From Kribbella sandramycini (GTDB taxonomy: Bacteria > Actinomycetota > Actinomycetes > Propionibacteriales > Kribbellaceae): a stretch of DNA of 64,000 nucleotides. A program made the position numbers and the translations under genes. Location: the NCBI RefSeq assembly GCF_013131805.1, contig NZ_JABJRC010000001.1, forward strand, positions 1,426,001 to 1,490,000, written 5' to 3'. This document shows, piece by piece, positions 36,437 to 44,828 of this stretch (position 1 is the first letter of the stretch; each line of letters begins with the position of its first letter). The notes below the pieces were generated by a model. That model was not told where the DNA came from and did no database searches. It worked only from the letters and a program-made list of their open reading frames with translations.

Positions 36437-37540
36437 CTACGGGGTGAGGCGTTTGGCCGCAGCCTCGATGCGCTCGTCGGTCGCGGTGAGCGCGACCCGG
36501 ATGTGGTGGGTGGCCCCTGGGTTGTAGAAGGTGCCCGGCGCGGCCAGGATGCCGTACTCAGCCAGAGTGCCCAGCTGCGTGTACGCCTCATCCGTGGGGT
36601 GGTCTGCCCAAAGGTAGAGGCCGCCGTTCGACAGGGTGATGTTCCAGCCGGCTGCCGTGAGCGCGTCGCGGAGCAGAGTACGGCGACGCAGGTAGCGCTC
36701 GCGCTGTTCGTCGACATGGACGTCGTCCGCGAACGCTGCGGCCATAGCGGCCTGAATCGGGCTCGGAACCATCAGACCGGCGTGTTTGCGGACTGCGAGC
36801 AGCTCCGCGACCACAGTCTCGTCGCCGACCACGAAACCGCCCCGGTAGCCCGCAAGGTTCGACCGCTTGGACAGCGAGTGCACTGCGAGCAGGTTGTCGA
36901 AGCTGCCGCCGCACACCGACGGGTGCAGAACCGAGACCGGCTTCTCGTCCCAACCGAACTCGGCATAGCACTCGTCACTGACCAGCAGGACGTCGTTCGC
37001 GCGGGCCCACTCGACTGCGCGCCGCAGGTCGTCGGCCGAGGTGATCTCACCGGACGGGTTGCGGGGCGAGTTCAGATAGGCGATCCGGACCGGACCGTCG
37101 TAGGCCGTCGGGTCGGTCACCGGGACACTAGTGGCCCGGGTCAGCGCCGCACCGGCCTCGTACGTCGGGTACGCCAGATCCGGGATCAGCACGGTGTCAC
37201 CGGCGCCCACCCCGAGCAGGGTCGGCAGCATCATGATCAGCTCTTTGGTACCGATCACCGGCAGCACTGCGGACTTCGGGTCCACATCCACCACGTCGAG
37301 CCGCCGGGCGAGCCAGTCGACCGCAGACTGCCGGGCGGACGCCGTACCGAGGGTGGTCGGGTACGCCGGGGCGTTCGCCGCGTCTGCCAGCGCCTTCTGC
37401 ACCAGAGCGGGCACCGGGTCGACCGGACTGCCGACCGACAGGTCGACGATGCCGTCCGGATGCTCAGCCGCCTTCTGCTTATAGGGGGCGAGCTTGTCCC
37501 ACGGGAAGTCCGGCAGCCGTTTGGAGGTCTCGAAGATCAC
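36437..37540 (-). CDS. dapC: Succinyldiaminopimelate transaminase
   Basis: 367 residues, fold type I aminotransferase. LPVIGTKELIMMLPTLLGVG (PLP phosphate binding), DLAYPTYEAGA, AYLNSPRNPSGEITS with the conserved Asn, LLVSDECYAEFGWDE, and the Schiff-base Lys in AVHSLSKRSNLAGYRGGF. The C-terminal Arg is in HHIRVALTATDERI. The length and the FPWDKLAPYK opening are those of actinobacterial DapC in lysine/peptidoglycan synthesis. The usual upstream ferredoxin gene is replaced here by a MarR gene 14 bases away. Start GTG 37540. Confidence 0.9.
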   Translation of the reverse strand: MIFETSKRLPDFPWDKLAPYKQKAAEHPDGIVDLSVGSPVDPVPALVQKALADAANAPAYPTTLGTASARQSAVDWLARRLDVVDVDPKSAVLPVIGTKELIMMLPTLLGVGAGDTVLIPDLAYPTYEAGAALTRATSVPVTDPTAYDGPVRIAYLNSPRNPSGEITSADDLRRAVEWARANDVLLVSDECYAEFGWDEKPVSVLHPSVCGGSFDNLLAVHSLSKRSNLAGYRGGFVVGDETVVAELLAVRKHAGLMVPSPIQAAMAAAFADDVHVDEQRERYLRRRTLLRDALTAAGWNITLSNGGLYLWADHPTDEAYTQLGTLAEYGILAAPGTFYNPGATHHIRVALTATDERIEAAAKRLTP

Positions 37541-37554
37541 CTGTCCATTGTTGC

Positions 37555-38025
37555 TCAGCAGGACTTGTCCGGATCGACGCGGGCCAGGATCTGGTCAGCG
37601 ACAACCCGCAACTGAGCCAGCTGCTCCGGAGTGAGCGCGTCGATGACGTACTCGCGCACCGCGGCCACATGGCCGGGCGCAGCGGTCTCAAGGAACGCGA
37701 AACCGGCGTCCGTCAGGGTGGCGACCGTGATGCGGCCGTCGTCCTCAGCTGGACGACGCTCCACGAACCCGCGGCTCTCCAGCCGCTTCACCACATGCGA
37801 CAAGCGCGACAACGAGCCGTTGGCCCAGCCGGCCAGGTCGCTCATCCGGCGCGAGCGCCCCTCGGACTCGGACAGGCCGGCCAGGACGAGGTACTCGAAG
37901 TGAGTGAGCCCGGAGTCCCGCTGGAGCTGGCTGTCGAGCGCTCCGGGCAGCTTGAACATCAGGCCGGCCAGCGACAACCACGCCGCCAGCTCGTCCGGGG
38001 AAAGCCACTTCGGATCCGCCGCCAT
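37555..38025 (-). CDS. MarR-family transcriptional regulator
   Basis: 156 residues. Winged helix between 40 and 115: LTHFEYLVLAGLSE, RMSDLAGWANGSLSRLSHVV with the recognition helix, and the wing GFVERRPAEDDGRITVATLT. It is divergent from a DoxX gene; the 86-base gap contains two TTGA-N4-TCAA palindromes, likely its operators. On its own strand dapC begins 14 bases after its stop, so dapC may be read through from the same promoter. A cysteine close to the C terminus (DKSC) could be redox-sensitive (speculative). Confidence 0.92.
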   Translation of the reverse strand: MAADPKWLSPDELAAWLSLAGLMFKLPGALDSQLQRDSGLTHFEYLVLAGLSESEGRSRRMSDLAGWANGSLSRLSHVVKRLESRGFVERRPAEDDGRITVATLTDAGFAFLETAAPGHVAAVREYVIDALTPEQLAQLRVVADQILARVDPDKSC

Positions 38026-38045
38026 GAGGACAGTCTACCGCGTTG

Positions 38046-38092
38046 CTTGACGCTTCAAGTGATGGCCTCTACGGTTGGGTTGAAACATCAAC
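38046..38092. promoter_or_regulatory. Two TTGA-N4-TCAA palindromes between MarR and DoxX
   Basis: CTTGACGCTTCAAG (38046-38059) and GTTGAAACATCAAC (38079-38092) share the core TTGA-N4-TCAA and lie exactly 33 bases apart, about three helical turns, in the divergent promoter region. They are probable MarR operators for both genes. Confidence 0.75.
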
Positions 38093-38111
38093 TCATCACC
38101 GAGAGTGGGCC

Positions 38112-38489
38112 ATGAACGTCTTTCTGTGGATCCTGGCCGGAGTACTGGCCGCCTTCTTCCTGGCCGCCGGTCTCGGCAAGGTCGGCCGGCCGTACGACAA
38201 GGTGCGCGCGAACCCGAACATGAAGTGGGTCGAAGACTTCTCCCCCGGTCAACTGAAACTGCTCGGCACGGCGGAGCTGCTCGGAGCGCTCGGCCTGATC
38301 CTGCCCGCCGCTCTCGACATCGCGCCGATCCTGACGCCGCTCGCGGCCTCCGGTCTGGCTGTCATCATGATCGGCGCGATCGTCACGCACGCGCGCCGCA
38401 AGGAGAACCAGCCGATCGTGCTGAACGCGATCGTCCTGGTGGTCGCGCTCGTCGTCGCGATCTTCCGGTTCGGCCCGAACAGCTTCTGA
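38112..38489 (+). CDS. DoxX-family membrane protein
   Basis: 125 residues with four hydrophobic helices and the DoxX features: an early FFLAAGLGKVGRPYDKVRAN with conserved Gly/Lys, then WVEDFSPGQLKLLGTAELLG and the closing helix of about 20 residues. The family includes quinone- and oxidative-stress-linked membrane proteins; the role in this strain is not known. It is divergent from the MarR gene and probably its main target, based on the operators between them. GAGAG lies upstream of the ATG. Confidence 0.88.
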   Translation: MNVFLWILAGVLAAFFLAAGLGKVGRPYDKVRANPNMKWVEDFSPGQLKLLGTAELLGALGLILPAALDIAPILTPLAASGLAVIMIGAIVTHARRKENQPIVLNAIVLVVALVVAIFRFGPNSF

Positions 38490-38510
38490 TCCCTGCGCAA
38501 TACTCGATGG

Positions 38511-39584
38511 ATGACGTACGACGTAGCGGTGGTCGGCGCCGGAGCGATGGGATCGGCAGCCGCCCGGGCGCTGGCCGCCGCTGGCCGTGAGGTCGTCGTC
38601 CTGGAGCAGTACCCGCTCGGCCACGACCGCGGCGGCTCGCACGGCGGCACGCGGCTTTTCCGCCCGGCCGCGGACGACGCCGAGCTCGCTGCGATCACCG
38701 AGCAGGCCCGTCCGCTGTGGCGCGAACTGGAGGCGGAGTCCGGCGAGACACTGTTCGAAGTGACCGGTGGCATCGACTTCAACGTCACAGCCGCGACTGT
38801 TGAGACCTTCCGCGCTCTGCACGCGACAACAGGTGAGGTGCTGACCGCCGCGGAGGCCTCCGAGCGCTGGGCCGGCTTCCGCTTCAGCACGCCAGTCCTG
38901 CATCAACCCGGTTCCGGCCGGCTGTACGCCGATCGAACCGTCAAAGCGCTGCAGACCGTGGCGGCTCGGCTGGGCGCCGAGTTCCGCGGGCAGTCACCGG
39001 TAGCGGGGCTGCGGCGCCACAACGGCCTGGTTGAGCTCGACGTACCGGGTGGTGCGGTCAGAGCAGCGCAGGTCGTCGTGACGGCCGGCTGCTGGGCGCC
39101 GAGGCTTCTGGGCGGTCTGGTGGCGCTGCCGCCGTTCCGGGTCAGCCAGGAGCAGCCACGCTTCTTCGCACCTGTGTCACCAGAGCTGGTCTGGCCGAGC
39201 TTCGTGGACCAGAGCGTCAGCAGCTATGGCCTCTTCGAGGAGGGCTCGGGTGTGAAAGTCGGTCTGCATGCGACTGGGCCGACAGTCGACCCGGATACCC
39301 GCGACTTCCAGGTCGAGCCCGAGCGGGACGCCGAGCTGATCAGGTACGTCGAGTCCACATTCCCCGGCCTGGACACCGGGCGGACGACGGCCAACAGCTG
39401 CCTCTACGACAACACGCCGTCGGGGGCCTTTGTCATCGACCGCTCCGGGCCCATCACCGTCGCTGCGGGGTTCTGCGGCTCCGGGTTCAAGTTCGTACCG
39501 CTGGTGGGCCAGTACGTGCGTGATCTGGTGACCGGCGCCGCCGGTGTACCGGAGCGATTCCGGCTGAGCTCACATCAGAGGTAG
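38511..39584 (+). CDS. Sarcosine oxidase / N-methyltryptophan oxidase-type flavoprotein
   Basis: 357 residues. FAD motif VAVVGAGAMGSAAARALAAA, the family's SHGGTRLFRPA near residue 42, a DRTVKALQTVA segment, and the C-terminal NSCLYDNTPSGAFVIDRSG, where the Cys corresponds to the residue that covalently holds FAD in monomeric sarcosine oxidase, then AAGFCGSGFKFVPLVG. It oxidises a secondary amine with oxygen, releasing peroxide; the substrate is not settled. It follows DoxX by 21 bases on the same strand and may share its transcript. Its end overlaps the converging GroES-like gene by 10 bases. Confidence 0.9.
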   Translation: MTYDVAVVGAGAMGSAAARALAAAGREVVVLEQYPLGHDRGGSHGGTRLFRPAADDAELAAITEQARPLWRELEAESGETLFEVTGGIDFNVTAATVETFRALHATTGEVLTAAEASERWAGFRFSTPVLHQPGSGRLYADRTVKALQTVAARLGAEFRGQSPVAGLRRHNGLVELDVPGGAVRAAQVVVTAGCWAPRLLGGLVALPPFRVSQEQPRFFAPVSPELVWPSFVDQSVSSYGLFEEGSGVKVGLHATGPTVDPDTRDFQVEPERDAELIRYVESTFPGLDTGRTTANSCLYDNTPSGAFVIDRSGPITVAAGFCGSGFKFVPLVGQYVRDLVTGAAGVPERFRLSSHQR

Positions 39585-39913
39585 AGGCCGGTCTGGCCGT
39601 CCTCCAGGCGGTTGGCGGCGACGGCGTGCAGGTCGCGCTCGCGCAGCAGGATGTAGTCGTCACCGCGGACCTCTACCTCGGCCCGGTCCTCCGGGTCGAA
39701 CAACACGCGGTCGTCGACCTCTACGGTCCGGACGTTGGCGCCGATCGCGACGACCTTGGCCCAAGCCAGCCGGCGGCCCATCTGGGCGGTGGCGGGGATC
39801 AGGATGCCCGCTGACGACTTGCGCTCACCTTCGGCCTCCACCGAGACCAGGACGCGGTCGTGCAGCATCCGGACCGGCAGCTTGTCGTCGGCCAGCTTCT
39901 TGCGAGAGGTCAC
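39575..39913 (-). CDS. GroES-like co-chaperonin family protein without a partner GroEL
   Basis: 112 residues from GTG 39913. The Cpn10 pattern is visible: LPVRMLHDRVLVSVE, a mobile-loop-like ERKSSAGILIPATAQ (compare the IVL motif), GRRLAWAKVVAIGANVRTVE, then VDDRVLFDPEDRAEVE and DDYILLRERDLHAV. The N-terminal extension (about 12 residues) and C-terminal tail make it longer than GroES (about 97). No groEL lies in the window. The GTG overlaps the stop of the DUF3618 gene by four bases (GTGA), so the two are translationally coupled. Confidence 0.87.
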   Translation of the reverse strand: MTSRKKLADDKLPVRMLHDRVLVSVEAEGERKSSAGILIPATAQMGRRLAWAKVVAIGANVRTVEVDDRVLFDPEDRAEVEVRGDDYILLRERDLHAVAANRLEDGQTGLYL

Positions 39914-40173
39914 CGGCGTCCCACCAGCTTGCGGATCAGCAGCAGGACGGCGAGCCCACCGGCGACCGCACCGGCCACGGCGACGATCTTCTGGGTGCGC
40001 AGCTGGCCGGTCTCGTCGAAAACCTGAGCCTTGGCCTGCTCCACCTGGCGCATCGCGACATTCTTCGGGTGCGCACGGTCGACCAGCTCGTCCACGGTCG
40101 AGGCCAACCGCGCCCGCGTGGCGGCGATGTCCGCCTCGATCTGCTCGGCAGTCCGAGCCTTCGTGTCCGACAC
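39910..40173 (-). CDS. DUF3618 membrane protein
   Basis: 87 residues from GTG 40173 with GGGAG upstream. The DUF3618 signature is at the start (RTAEQIEADIAATRARLAST, then VDELVDRAHPKNV), followed by one hydrophobic helix (IVAVAGAVAGGLAVLLLI) and a basic end (RKLVGRR). In actinobacteria the family often pairs with GroES-like or phage-holin-type proteins; function is unknown. Coupled to the GroES-like gene. Confidence 0.9.
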   Translation of the reverse strand: MSDTKARTAEQIEADIAATRARLASTVDELVDRAHPKNVAMRQVEQAKAQVFDETGQLRTQKIVAVAGAVAGGLAVLLLIRKLVGRR

Positions 40174-40241
40174 TTGTCGTCGCTCCCTTCGCTGCGTAGA
40201 GCACCGCCCGGGTGGGCAATGCCCCACCCCATCCTCGCAGG

Positions 40242-41285
40242 TCAGCTCCGCAAGTCCACGACCACCTTGATGTCATCCGGCTCACGGACCAGTGCGGCTG
40301 TCCAGTCGGACAGCGGAACCGTTCGGGTGATCAGACGCCGCAGCCACGCCGGGTCGGCCATTTGGAGCACGTCGACGGCGTCCGCATAGTGCCGCTTACC
40401 TGCGTTGACCGCACCGACCACTGCGACGTTGCGCACGACGAGCTGACGGATCAGCGCGTCCAGCTGCACCTCGATGGACGCCGGGCCGGGCGAGATGCCC
40501 ACCAGGCACATCACCCCAGCGGGCCCCAGCAGCTTCGCGCAGTCGTAGACGACCTGCCCGGCGCCGGTTGCCTCGATCACGACGTCCGGGACGACGGTCA
40601 GCTCAGTCAGGTCGCTGAGATACGTCGCGTCGAGTGCGCGGACCAGATCGGGTTTGAGCCCGTCCTTCATCCGGTCGAGGACGTGGACGTCGTACCCGCG
40701 CAGTCTGCCGATCATGGCGGCCAGGAGCCCGATCGGCCCGGCACCGGTGATCAGCACGTGCTCCGGGCCGTACCAGGCTCGGCGTCCGACCAGCTCGATC
40801 TGCTCCCAGGCTTTGGTGAGCACGCTGGCCGGCTCGACCAGGATGCCGAGCTCGCCGAGCTCCGCGGGGATGGGGACGGCGAAGTACGGGTCGACTCGCC
40901 AGCGTTCGGCGCCGTACCCGTCCATCTCCTTGATGCCGCGCTCGGTGTAGCGGAAGTTGCGGCAGAAATCCCACTCACCGCGTGCACAGGCCGGACAGGG
41001 CTCGGGGTCAGGCCTACGGACCACGCCGGCGACCAGATCGCCCGGTGCGAAGCCGGAGCCCTGTGGGGCCTCCAGAACACGGCCGAGCGACTCATGGCCG
41101 ATCACCAACTGGTCCGCCCCAGGCCGTCCGCTACCGAAGACTCCTTCGACCAGCTCGAGGTCTGTGCCGCAGATGCCGGTCAGCAGCCCTTCGACAAGGA
41201 TCGAGCCGTCGCTCTCGGGTGGTTCGGGGATTTCGCCCAGTGTTGCCGAGTTGGCCCGCCCTGGCGTGACGGTCATGGCCCGCAT
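40242..41285 (-). CDS. Glucose 1-dehydrogenase-type zinc alcohol dehydrogenase
   Basis: 347 residues, medium-chain dehydrogenase. The catalytic zinc ligands are in TGICGTDLELVEG (Cys near 38) and IGHESLGRV (His near 66); the structural zinc region is PEPCPACARGEWDFCRN. The Rossmann motif is VLITGAGPIGLLAAMIG. The GICGTDLE start and the C-terminal NAGKRHYADAVDVL match archaeal/actinobacterial glucose dehydrogenases rather than simple alcohol dehydrogenases. It converts glucose or a related aldose to the lactone with NAD(P). ATG 41285; a second ATG three codons later is possible. Confidence 0.88.
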   Translation of the reverse strand: MRAMTVTPGRANSATLGEIPEPPESDGSILVEGLLTGICGTDLELVEGVFGSGRPGADQLVIGHESLGRVLEAPQGSGFAPGDLVAGVVRRPDPEPCPACARGEWDFCRNFRYTERGIKEMDGYGAERWRVDPYFAVPIPAELGELGILVEPASVLTKAWEQIELVGRRAWYGPEHVLITGAGPIGLLAAMIGRLRGYDVHVLDRMKDGLKPDLVRALDATYLSDLTELTVVPDVVIEATGAGQVVYDCAKLLGPAGVMCLVGISPGPASIEVQLDALIRQLVVRNVAVVGAVNAGKRHYADAVDVLQMADPAWLRRLITRTVPLSDWTAALVREPDDIKVVVDLRS

Positions 41286-41289
41286 GGGT

Positions 41290-42132
41290 TCAGGCTAACC
41301 GGGTCATATCGACCGTCACCTCGATCGCCGTCGCCGCGCCACCGGAGTAGATGCCCTTCAGCGGGGACACATCGCCGTAGTCGCGACCAGTGGCAACCCA
41401 CACGTGCCGGTGGCCGATCGGAATGTCGTTGGTCGGGTCGAAACCCCACCAGTCACCGGTCCAGGCCTCGATCCACGCATGGCTCTCGCCGACGACCGTC
41501 TCACCCACCGCGGCACCGGGTTTGGTGTGGAGGTAGCCGGAGACGTAGCGGCCCGGGATACCGACCGAACGCAGCATGGCCAGCGTCAGATGCGCATAGT
41601 CCTGGCAGACGCCCTCACCGGCCTGCCAGGCATCCACAGCGGACGAGTGGACGCCCGTCGTACCGCGTTGGTACTTGAGCGTGTCGTGCACCCACTTGGA
41701 GACAGCGAGCACGGTCTCCTGTGGCGTGTGCCCTTTGCGCAGCTCCCGCGCCACTGCGGCCAGCTCGCGATGTTTCGGCACGTACGCCGTCCATTCGAGG
41801 TACTCCGCGTACGTGTCGAGGGACTCCGGCGACTTCACGTCGGCCCAGCTCGCATCGACAGCCGGCGGCGCCTGCTCGCTCGTCTCGACCACGGACGCCG
41901 CTACGACCTTCAGCTCGGTGTGCGGAGTGAAGAGGTCGAACGCGTTGACCTCTGTCCCCCAGTAGTCGGTGTACTTGTAGGCCCTCGACGCCGGGACGGT
42001 CTCGAGGCGCGCGACCATCAGGTTCTGCCGGTCGTCGCTGCGCGGAGTCAGCCGAGCCTCGTTGTAGGACTGCGAGACCGCGCCCTCGTACCGGTAGCCG
42101 GTCGTGTGCACGACCCGGAGCCGCCACTTCAC
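41290..42132 (-). CDS. Transglutaminase-like protein of the ATP-grasp/alpha-E operon
   Basis: 280 residues from GTG 42132. It has the bacterial transglutaminase N-terminal strand region (RLRVVHTTGYRYEGAVSQSY), then the catalytic Cys in GVCQDYAHLTLAMLRSVGIP near residue 165, His in GESHAWIEAWTGDWWGFDPT near 205 and the matching Asp. The family is papain-like and forms or breaks peptide or isopeptide bonds. GGAGGTG lies nine bases before the start, and GTGA overlaps the stop of the alpha-E gene. The trio corresponds to M. tuberculosis Rv2409c-Rv2411c. Confidence 0.93.
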   Translation of the reverse strand: MKWRLRVVHTTGYRYEGAVSQSYNEARLTPRSDDRQNLMVARLETVPASRAYKYTDYWGTEVNAFDLFTPHTELKVVAASVVETSEQAPPAVDASWADVKSPESLDTYAEYLEWTAYVPKHRELAAVARELRKGHTPQETVLAVSKWVHDTLKYQRGTTGVHSSAVDAWQAGEGVCQDYAHLTLAMLRSVGIPGRYVSGYLHTKPGAAVGETVVGESHAWIEAWTGDWWGFDPTNDIPIGHRHVWVATGRDYGDVSPLKGIYSGGAATAIEVTVDMTRLA

Positions 42133-43073
42133 AGGTTCACCTCCGCGTTGTTCCACTCGATCCAGGGCACCGCGTGGAAGTACTGCCGCGACACTGCCTC
42201 GCCGACCTCGCGCACCGTGGTCTGCAGAGCCTGCAGGCGACCGGTGAGGTTGTCCAGCAGCTCAGCGGGCCGCAGGAACTCCAGATCGCTGCGTGCCTTG
42301 CCCAGCAGCCGGGACGCCTCGGCTCCCGCGCCGATGCGGGCGGACGGGCCATGGTCCAGCTCCTCCAGACACGTCTCGGCCTGTAGCAGCGCGTGGAACG
42401 CCGACCGCGGGAACAGCCGGTCGAGGAGCAGGAACTGCACGACCCGGGACGCATCGAGCGCACCGCGATACGTCCGCAGGTACGTGTCGTGGGCGCCCGC
42501 GGAACGCAGTACCGTCACCCAGCCGGGGGACGTCGGCTTGTCACCGACGCGGGACATCAGCAGCCGCACGATCATGTCGACGCGCTCGATCGACCGCCCT
42601 AGGACCAGGAACCGCCAGCCGTCGTCCCGGCTCATTGTGGAGTCGGCCAGACCGGCGAACATCGCAGCCCGGTCCTCCACGAAGGTCAGGAAGCCATGCG
42701 GACCCATCCGGCGCGCAGCGCGCTGCCGCTCGGGCACGGCGTTCCAGGTGGCGTTGATGCACTGCCAGAGCTCGCTGGAGACCACCTCCCGGGCGACGCG
42801 GGTGTTCTCGCGGGCGCTGGAGATCGACGAGACGATCGATCCGGTCTCCGGTGACATGGCGACCAGCTCCGTCAGGCCCCACACATCGAGCGGCGTACCG
42901 TCCGGCGGAGTGATCCCGAGGACGTGCAGCAGGGTCCGGCTGGCCGTGTCGGCGTCGACTGACGCGTCTTCGAGCAGCTGATGGACGGACACGTCGAGAA
43001 TCCGCGCGGTGTCGTCCGCGCGTTCGACGTACCGGCCGATCCAGTACAGCGACTCGGCGTTGCGTGCGAGCAT
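42129..43073 (-). CDS. Alpha-E domain protein
   Basis: 314 residues, all-helical. The hallmark start LARNAESLYWIGRYVERADD is present, and later DGWRFLVLGRSIERVDMIVR and FLLLDRLFPRSAFHALLQAE. Alpha-E proteins accompany ATP-grasp and transglutaminase proteins in conserved operons and are thought to help make or modify peptides. I start at ATG 43073, with GGAGG eight bases upstream; the GTG nine bases earlier overlaps that site. The stop overlaps the transglutaminase GTG. Confidence 0.93.
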   Translation of the reverse strand: MLARNAESLYWIGRYVERADDTARILDVSVHQLLEDASVDADTASRTLLHVLGITPPDGTPLDVWGLTELVAMSPETGSIVSSISSARENTRVAREVVSSELWQCINATWNAVPERQRAARRMGPHGFLTFVEDRAAMFAGLADSTMSRDDGWRFLVLGRSIERVDMIVRLLMSRVGDKPTSPGWVTVLRSAGAHDTYLRTYRGALDASRVVQFLLLDRLFPRSAFHALLQAETCLEELDHGPSARIGAGAEASRLLGKARSDLEFLRPAELLDNLTGRLQALQTTVREVGEAVSRQYFHAVPWIEWNNAEVNL

Positions 43074-43089
43074 CGTCAGCACCTCCCCA

Positions 43090-44673
43090 TCACTGTTGCT
43101 GCTGCTGTTGGGCGACGTTCAGTTCGGGACCGTGCTCAGGTGTGGACGCCTCGTCGGCCGCTGCCGCCGCACCGAGCCCGGAGCCGCTCAGCTCAGCCAC
43201 ACCGGACGCACGGGGTGCCAGAACCCAGGTGTCCTTGGAGCCGCCGCCCTGGGACGAGTTGACGATCAGACTGCCCTCAGGGATCGCCACTCGGGTCAGA
43301 CCGCCGGGTAGTACGAACACAGAGTCGCCGTCGTTGACTGCAAACGGCCGCAGGTCGACATGCCGCGGCTGCAGCCGCTCACCCACCTTGGTCGGCACAG
43401 TCGACAGCTGGACGACAGGCTGCGCGATCCAGCCGCGCGGATTGGCCTTGATACGCCGCCGCTGGGCCTGGAGCTCTTTGGGCGAGGCATCTGGTCCGAA
43501 GACGATGCCGTAGCCACCAGAGCCTTCCACCGGCTTCGTGACGAGCTCGTCGAGCCGGTCCAGCACTTCGGTCTGTTCTGACGGCAGCCAACACCGGTAC
43601 GTGTCGACGTTCGGCAGCAGCGGCGTTTCACCGAGGTAGTACTTCAGGATCTCCGGCAGGTAGGTGTAGATCAGCTTGTCGTCACCTACGCCGTTTCCGA
43701 TCGCGTTGGCGATCACCACGTTGCCGGCACGCGCTGCGTTGACCAGACCGGCCACACCGAGCACGGAGTCCGGCACGAAGTGCACCGGGTCGAGGAAGTC
43801 GTCGTCGATCCGCCGGTAGATCACATCGACGCGCTGCTCGCCCTCAGTGGTCCGCAGATAGATGACGTTGTTGCGGGCGAACAGGTCGCGTCCTTCGACC
43901 AGCTCGACGCCCATCTGTCGTGCGAGCAGCGAGTGCTCGAAGTAGGCCGAGTTGTAGACGCCCGGCGTCAGTACGACGACGTTCGGGTCGGTGGCGCCGG
44001 AGGGCGCGGCTGCCCGCAGAGAGCGGAGCAGATGGACGGCGTAGTCCCCCACTGGCCGCACTCGATGCTTGGCGAACAGGTCCGGGAACACGCGCGCCAT
44101 CGTGCGGCGGTTCTCCATGACGTACGACACGCCGGACGGACTACGCAGGTTGTCCTCCAGCACCCGGAAGTCGCCCTGCTCGTCCCGCACGACGTCGATG
44201 CCGGCGACGTGGATCCGGACGCCGTTCGGCGGCGCGATACCGGCCGCCTGCCGGTGGAAGTGCTCGCACGAGGTGATCAGCCGGCGTGGCAGTACGCCGT
44301 CCGCCACGATCTGCTGCCCGCCGTAGATGTCAGCCAGGAACGCCTCCAGCGCACGGACCCGCTGCACGATCCCGCGCTCCAGCCGCGACCACTCCGAGGC
44401 TGTGATGACGCGCGGCACCAGATCGAGCGGGAACGGCCGCTCCTGGCCGGAGAGGCTGAACGTGATGCCCTGGTCGACCAGAGCGCGGTCCAGCGCCTCG
44501 GAGCGCGTCGTCAGGTCGCCTGGGCGCAGTGGGCTCAGCGAGTCGTGCAGCCGCTTGTACGCCGTCCGGACTCCGTCGACGGGATCGAACATCTCGTCGT
44601 ACGCGCCGGCGTGCGGACGGCGTGGGTTCAGGTACCCGGCGAACAGCTCCGCGGGGCGGGTTGCGCGGCTCAT
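43090..44673 (-). CDS. Circularly permuted ATP-grasp type 2 protein
   Basis: 527 residues. Family motifs: AYDEMFDPVDGVRTAYKRLH near the start, DVVRDEQGDFRVLEDNLRSP, VVVLTPGVYNSAYFEHSLLA, ANAIGNGVGDDKLIYTYLPE, and KPVEGSGGYGIVFGPDASPK with the ATP-binding loop. It probably activates a carboxylate and forms an amide bond, as proposed for this operon type. The extreme C terminus is a run of seven glutamines (CAG-rich tract at 43093-43113) with no counterpart in the core. The start sits inside a stem and overlaps the stop of a 25-codon ORF (ATGA), suggesting coupled translation. Confidence 0.93.
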   Translation of the reverse strand: MSRATRPAELFAGYLNPRRPHAGAYDEMFDPVDGVRTAYKRLHDSLSPLRPGDLTTRSEALDRALVDQGITFSLSGQERPFPLDLVPRVITASEWSRLERGIVQRVRALEAFLADIYGGQQIVADGVLPRRLITSCEHFHRQAAGIAPPNGVRIHVAGIDVVRDEQGDFRVLEDNLRSPSGVSYVMENRRTMARVFPDLFAKHRVRPVGDYAVHLLRSLRAAAPSGATDPNVVVLTPGVYNSAYFEHSLLARQMGVELVEGRDLFARNNVIYLRTTEGEQRVDVIYRRIDDDFLDPVHFVPDSVLGVAGLVNAARAGNVVIANAIGNGVGDDKLIYTYLPEILKYYLGETPLLPNVDTYRCWLPSEQTEVLDRLDELVTKPVEGSGGYGIVFGPDASPKELQAQRRRIKANPRGWIAQPVVQLSTVPTKVGERLQPRHVDLRPFAVNDGDSVFVLPGGLTRVAIPEGSLIVNSSQGGGSKDTWVLAPRASGVAELSGSGLGAAAAADEASTPEHGPELNVAQQQQQQ

Positions 44674-44747
44674 CCCCGTCCTCGCTTCGCTCCGGGCGTG
44701 GATGAGGGGGCGCTGTGTTGAATGATGACCTCGCTCCGCTCGCTCAT
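44670..44747 (-). CDS. 25-residue leader ORF coupled to the ATP-grasp gene
   Basis: ATG 44747 to TGA 44670-44672, giving MSERSEVIIQHSAPSSTPGA then KRGRG. Its stop overlaps the ATP-grasp ATG (ATGA). The DNA is built of GAGCGGAGCGAG-like repeats. CTCATCC (44669-44675) and GGATGAG (44700-44706) form a stem that masks the ATP-grasp start, so translating this ORF would open it. I recall similar SERSEVIIQHS peptides in front of other actinobacterial genes but cannot verify this. Confidence 0.5.
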   Translation of the reverse strand: MSERSEVIIQHSAPSSTPGAKRGRG

Positions 44748-44828
44748 GTCCGCATCTTCACCCACCGGCGGCCCGCGCGCACCTGAAACGTAGGATTGGT
44801 CGCAGTTCACTCGAATCTGGAGGACCTG

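Noticed and set aside
43090-43113. CAG-rich tract as a simple repeat or CRISPR-like element
   Set aside because: It encodes the glutamine tail of the ATP-grasp protein in frame, and there is no spacing between units.
44669-44747. GAGCGGAGCGAG-type repeats as a mobile element end
   Set aside because: No flanking target duplication or transposase is present; the arms are short and explained by the stem over the ATP-grasp start.
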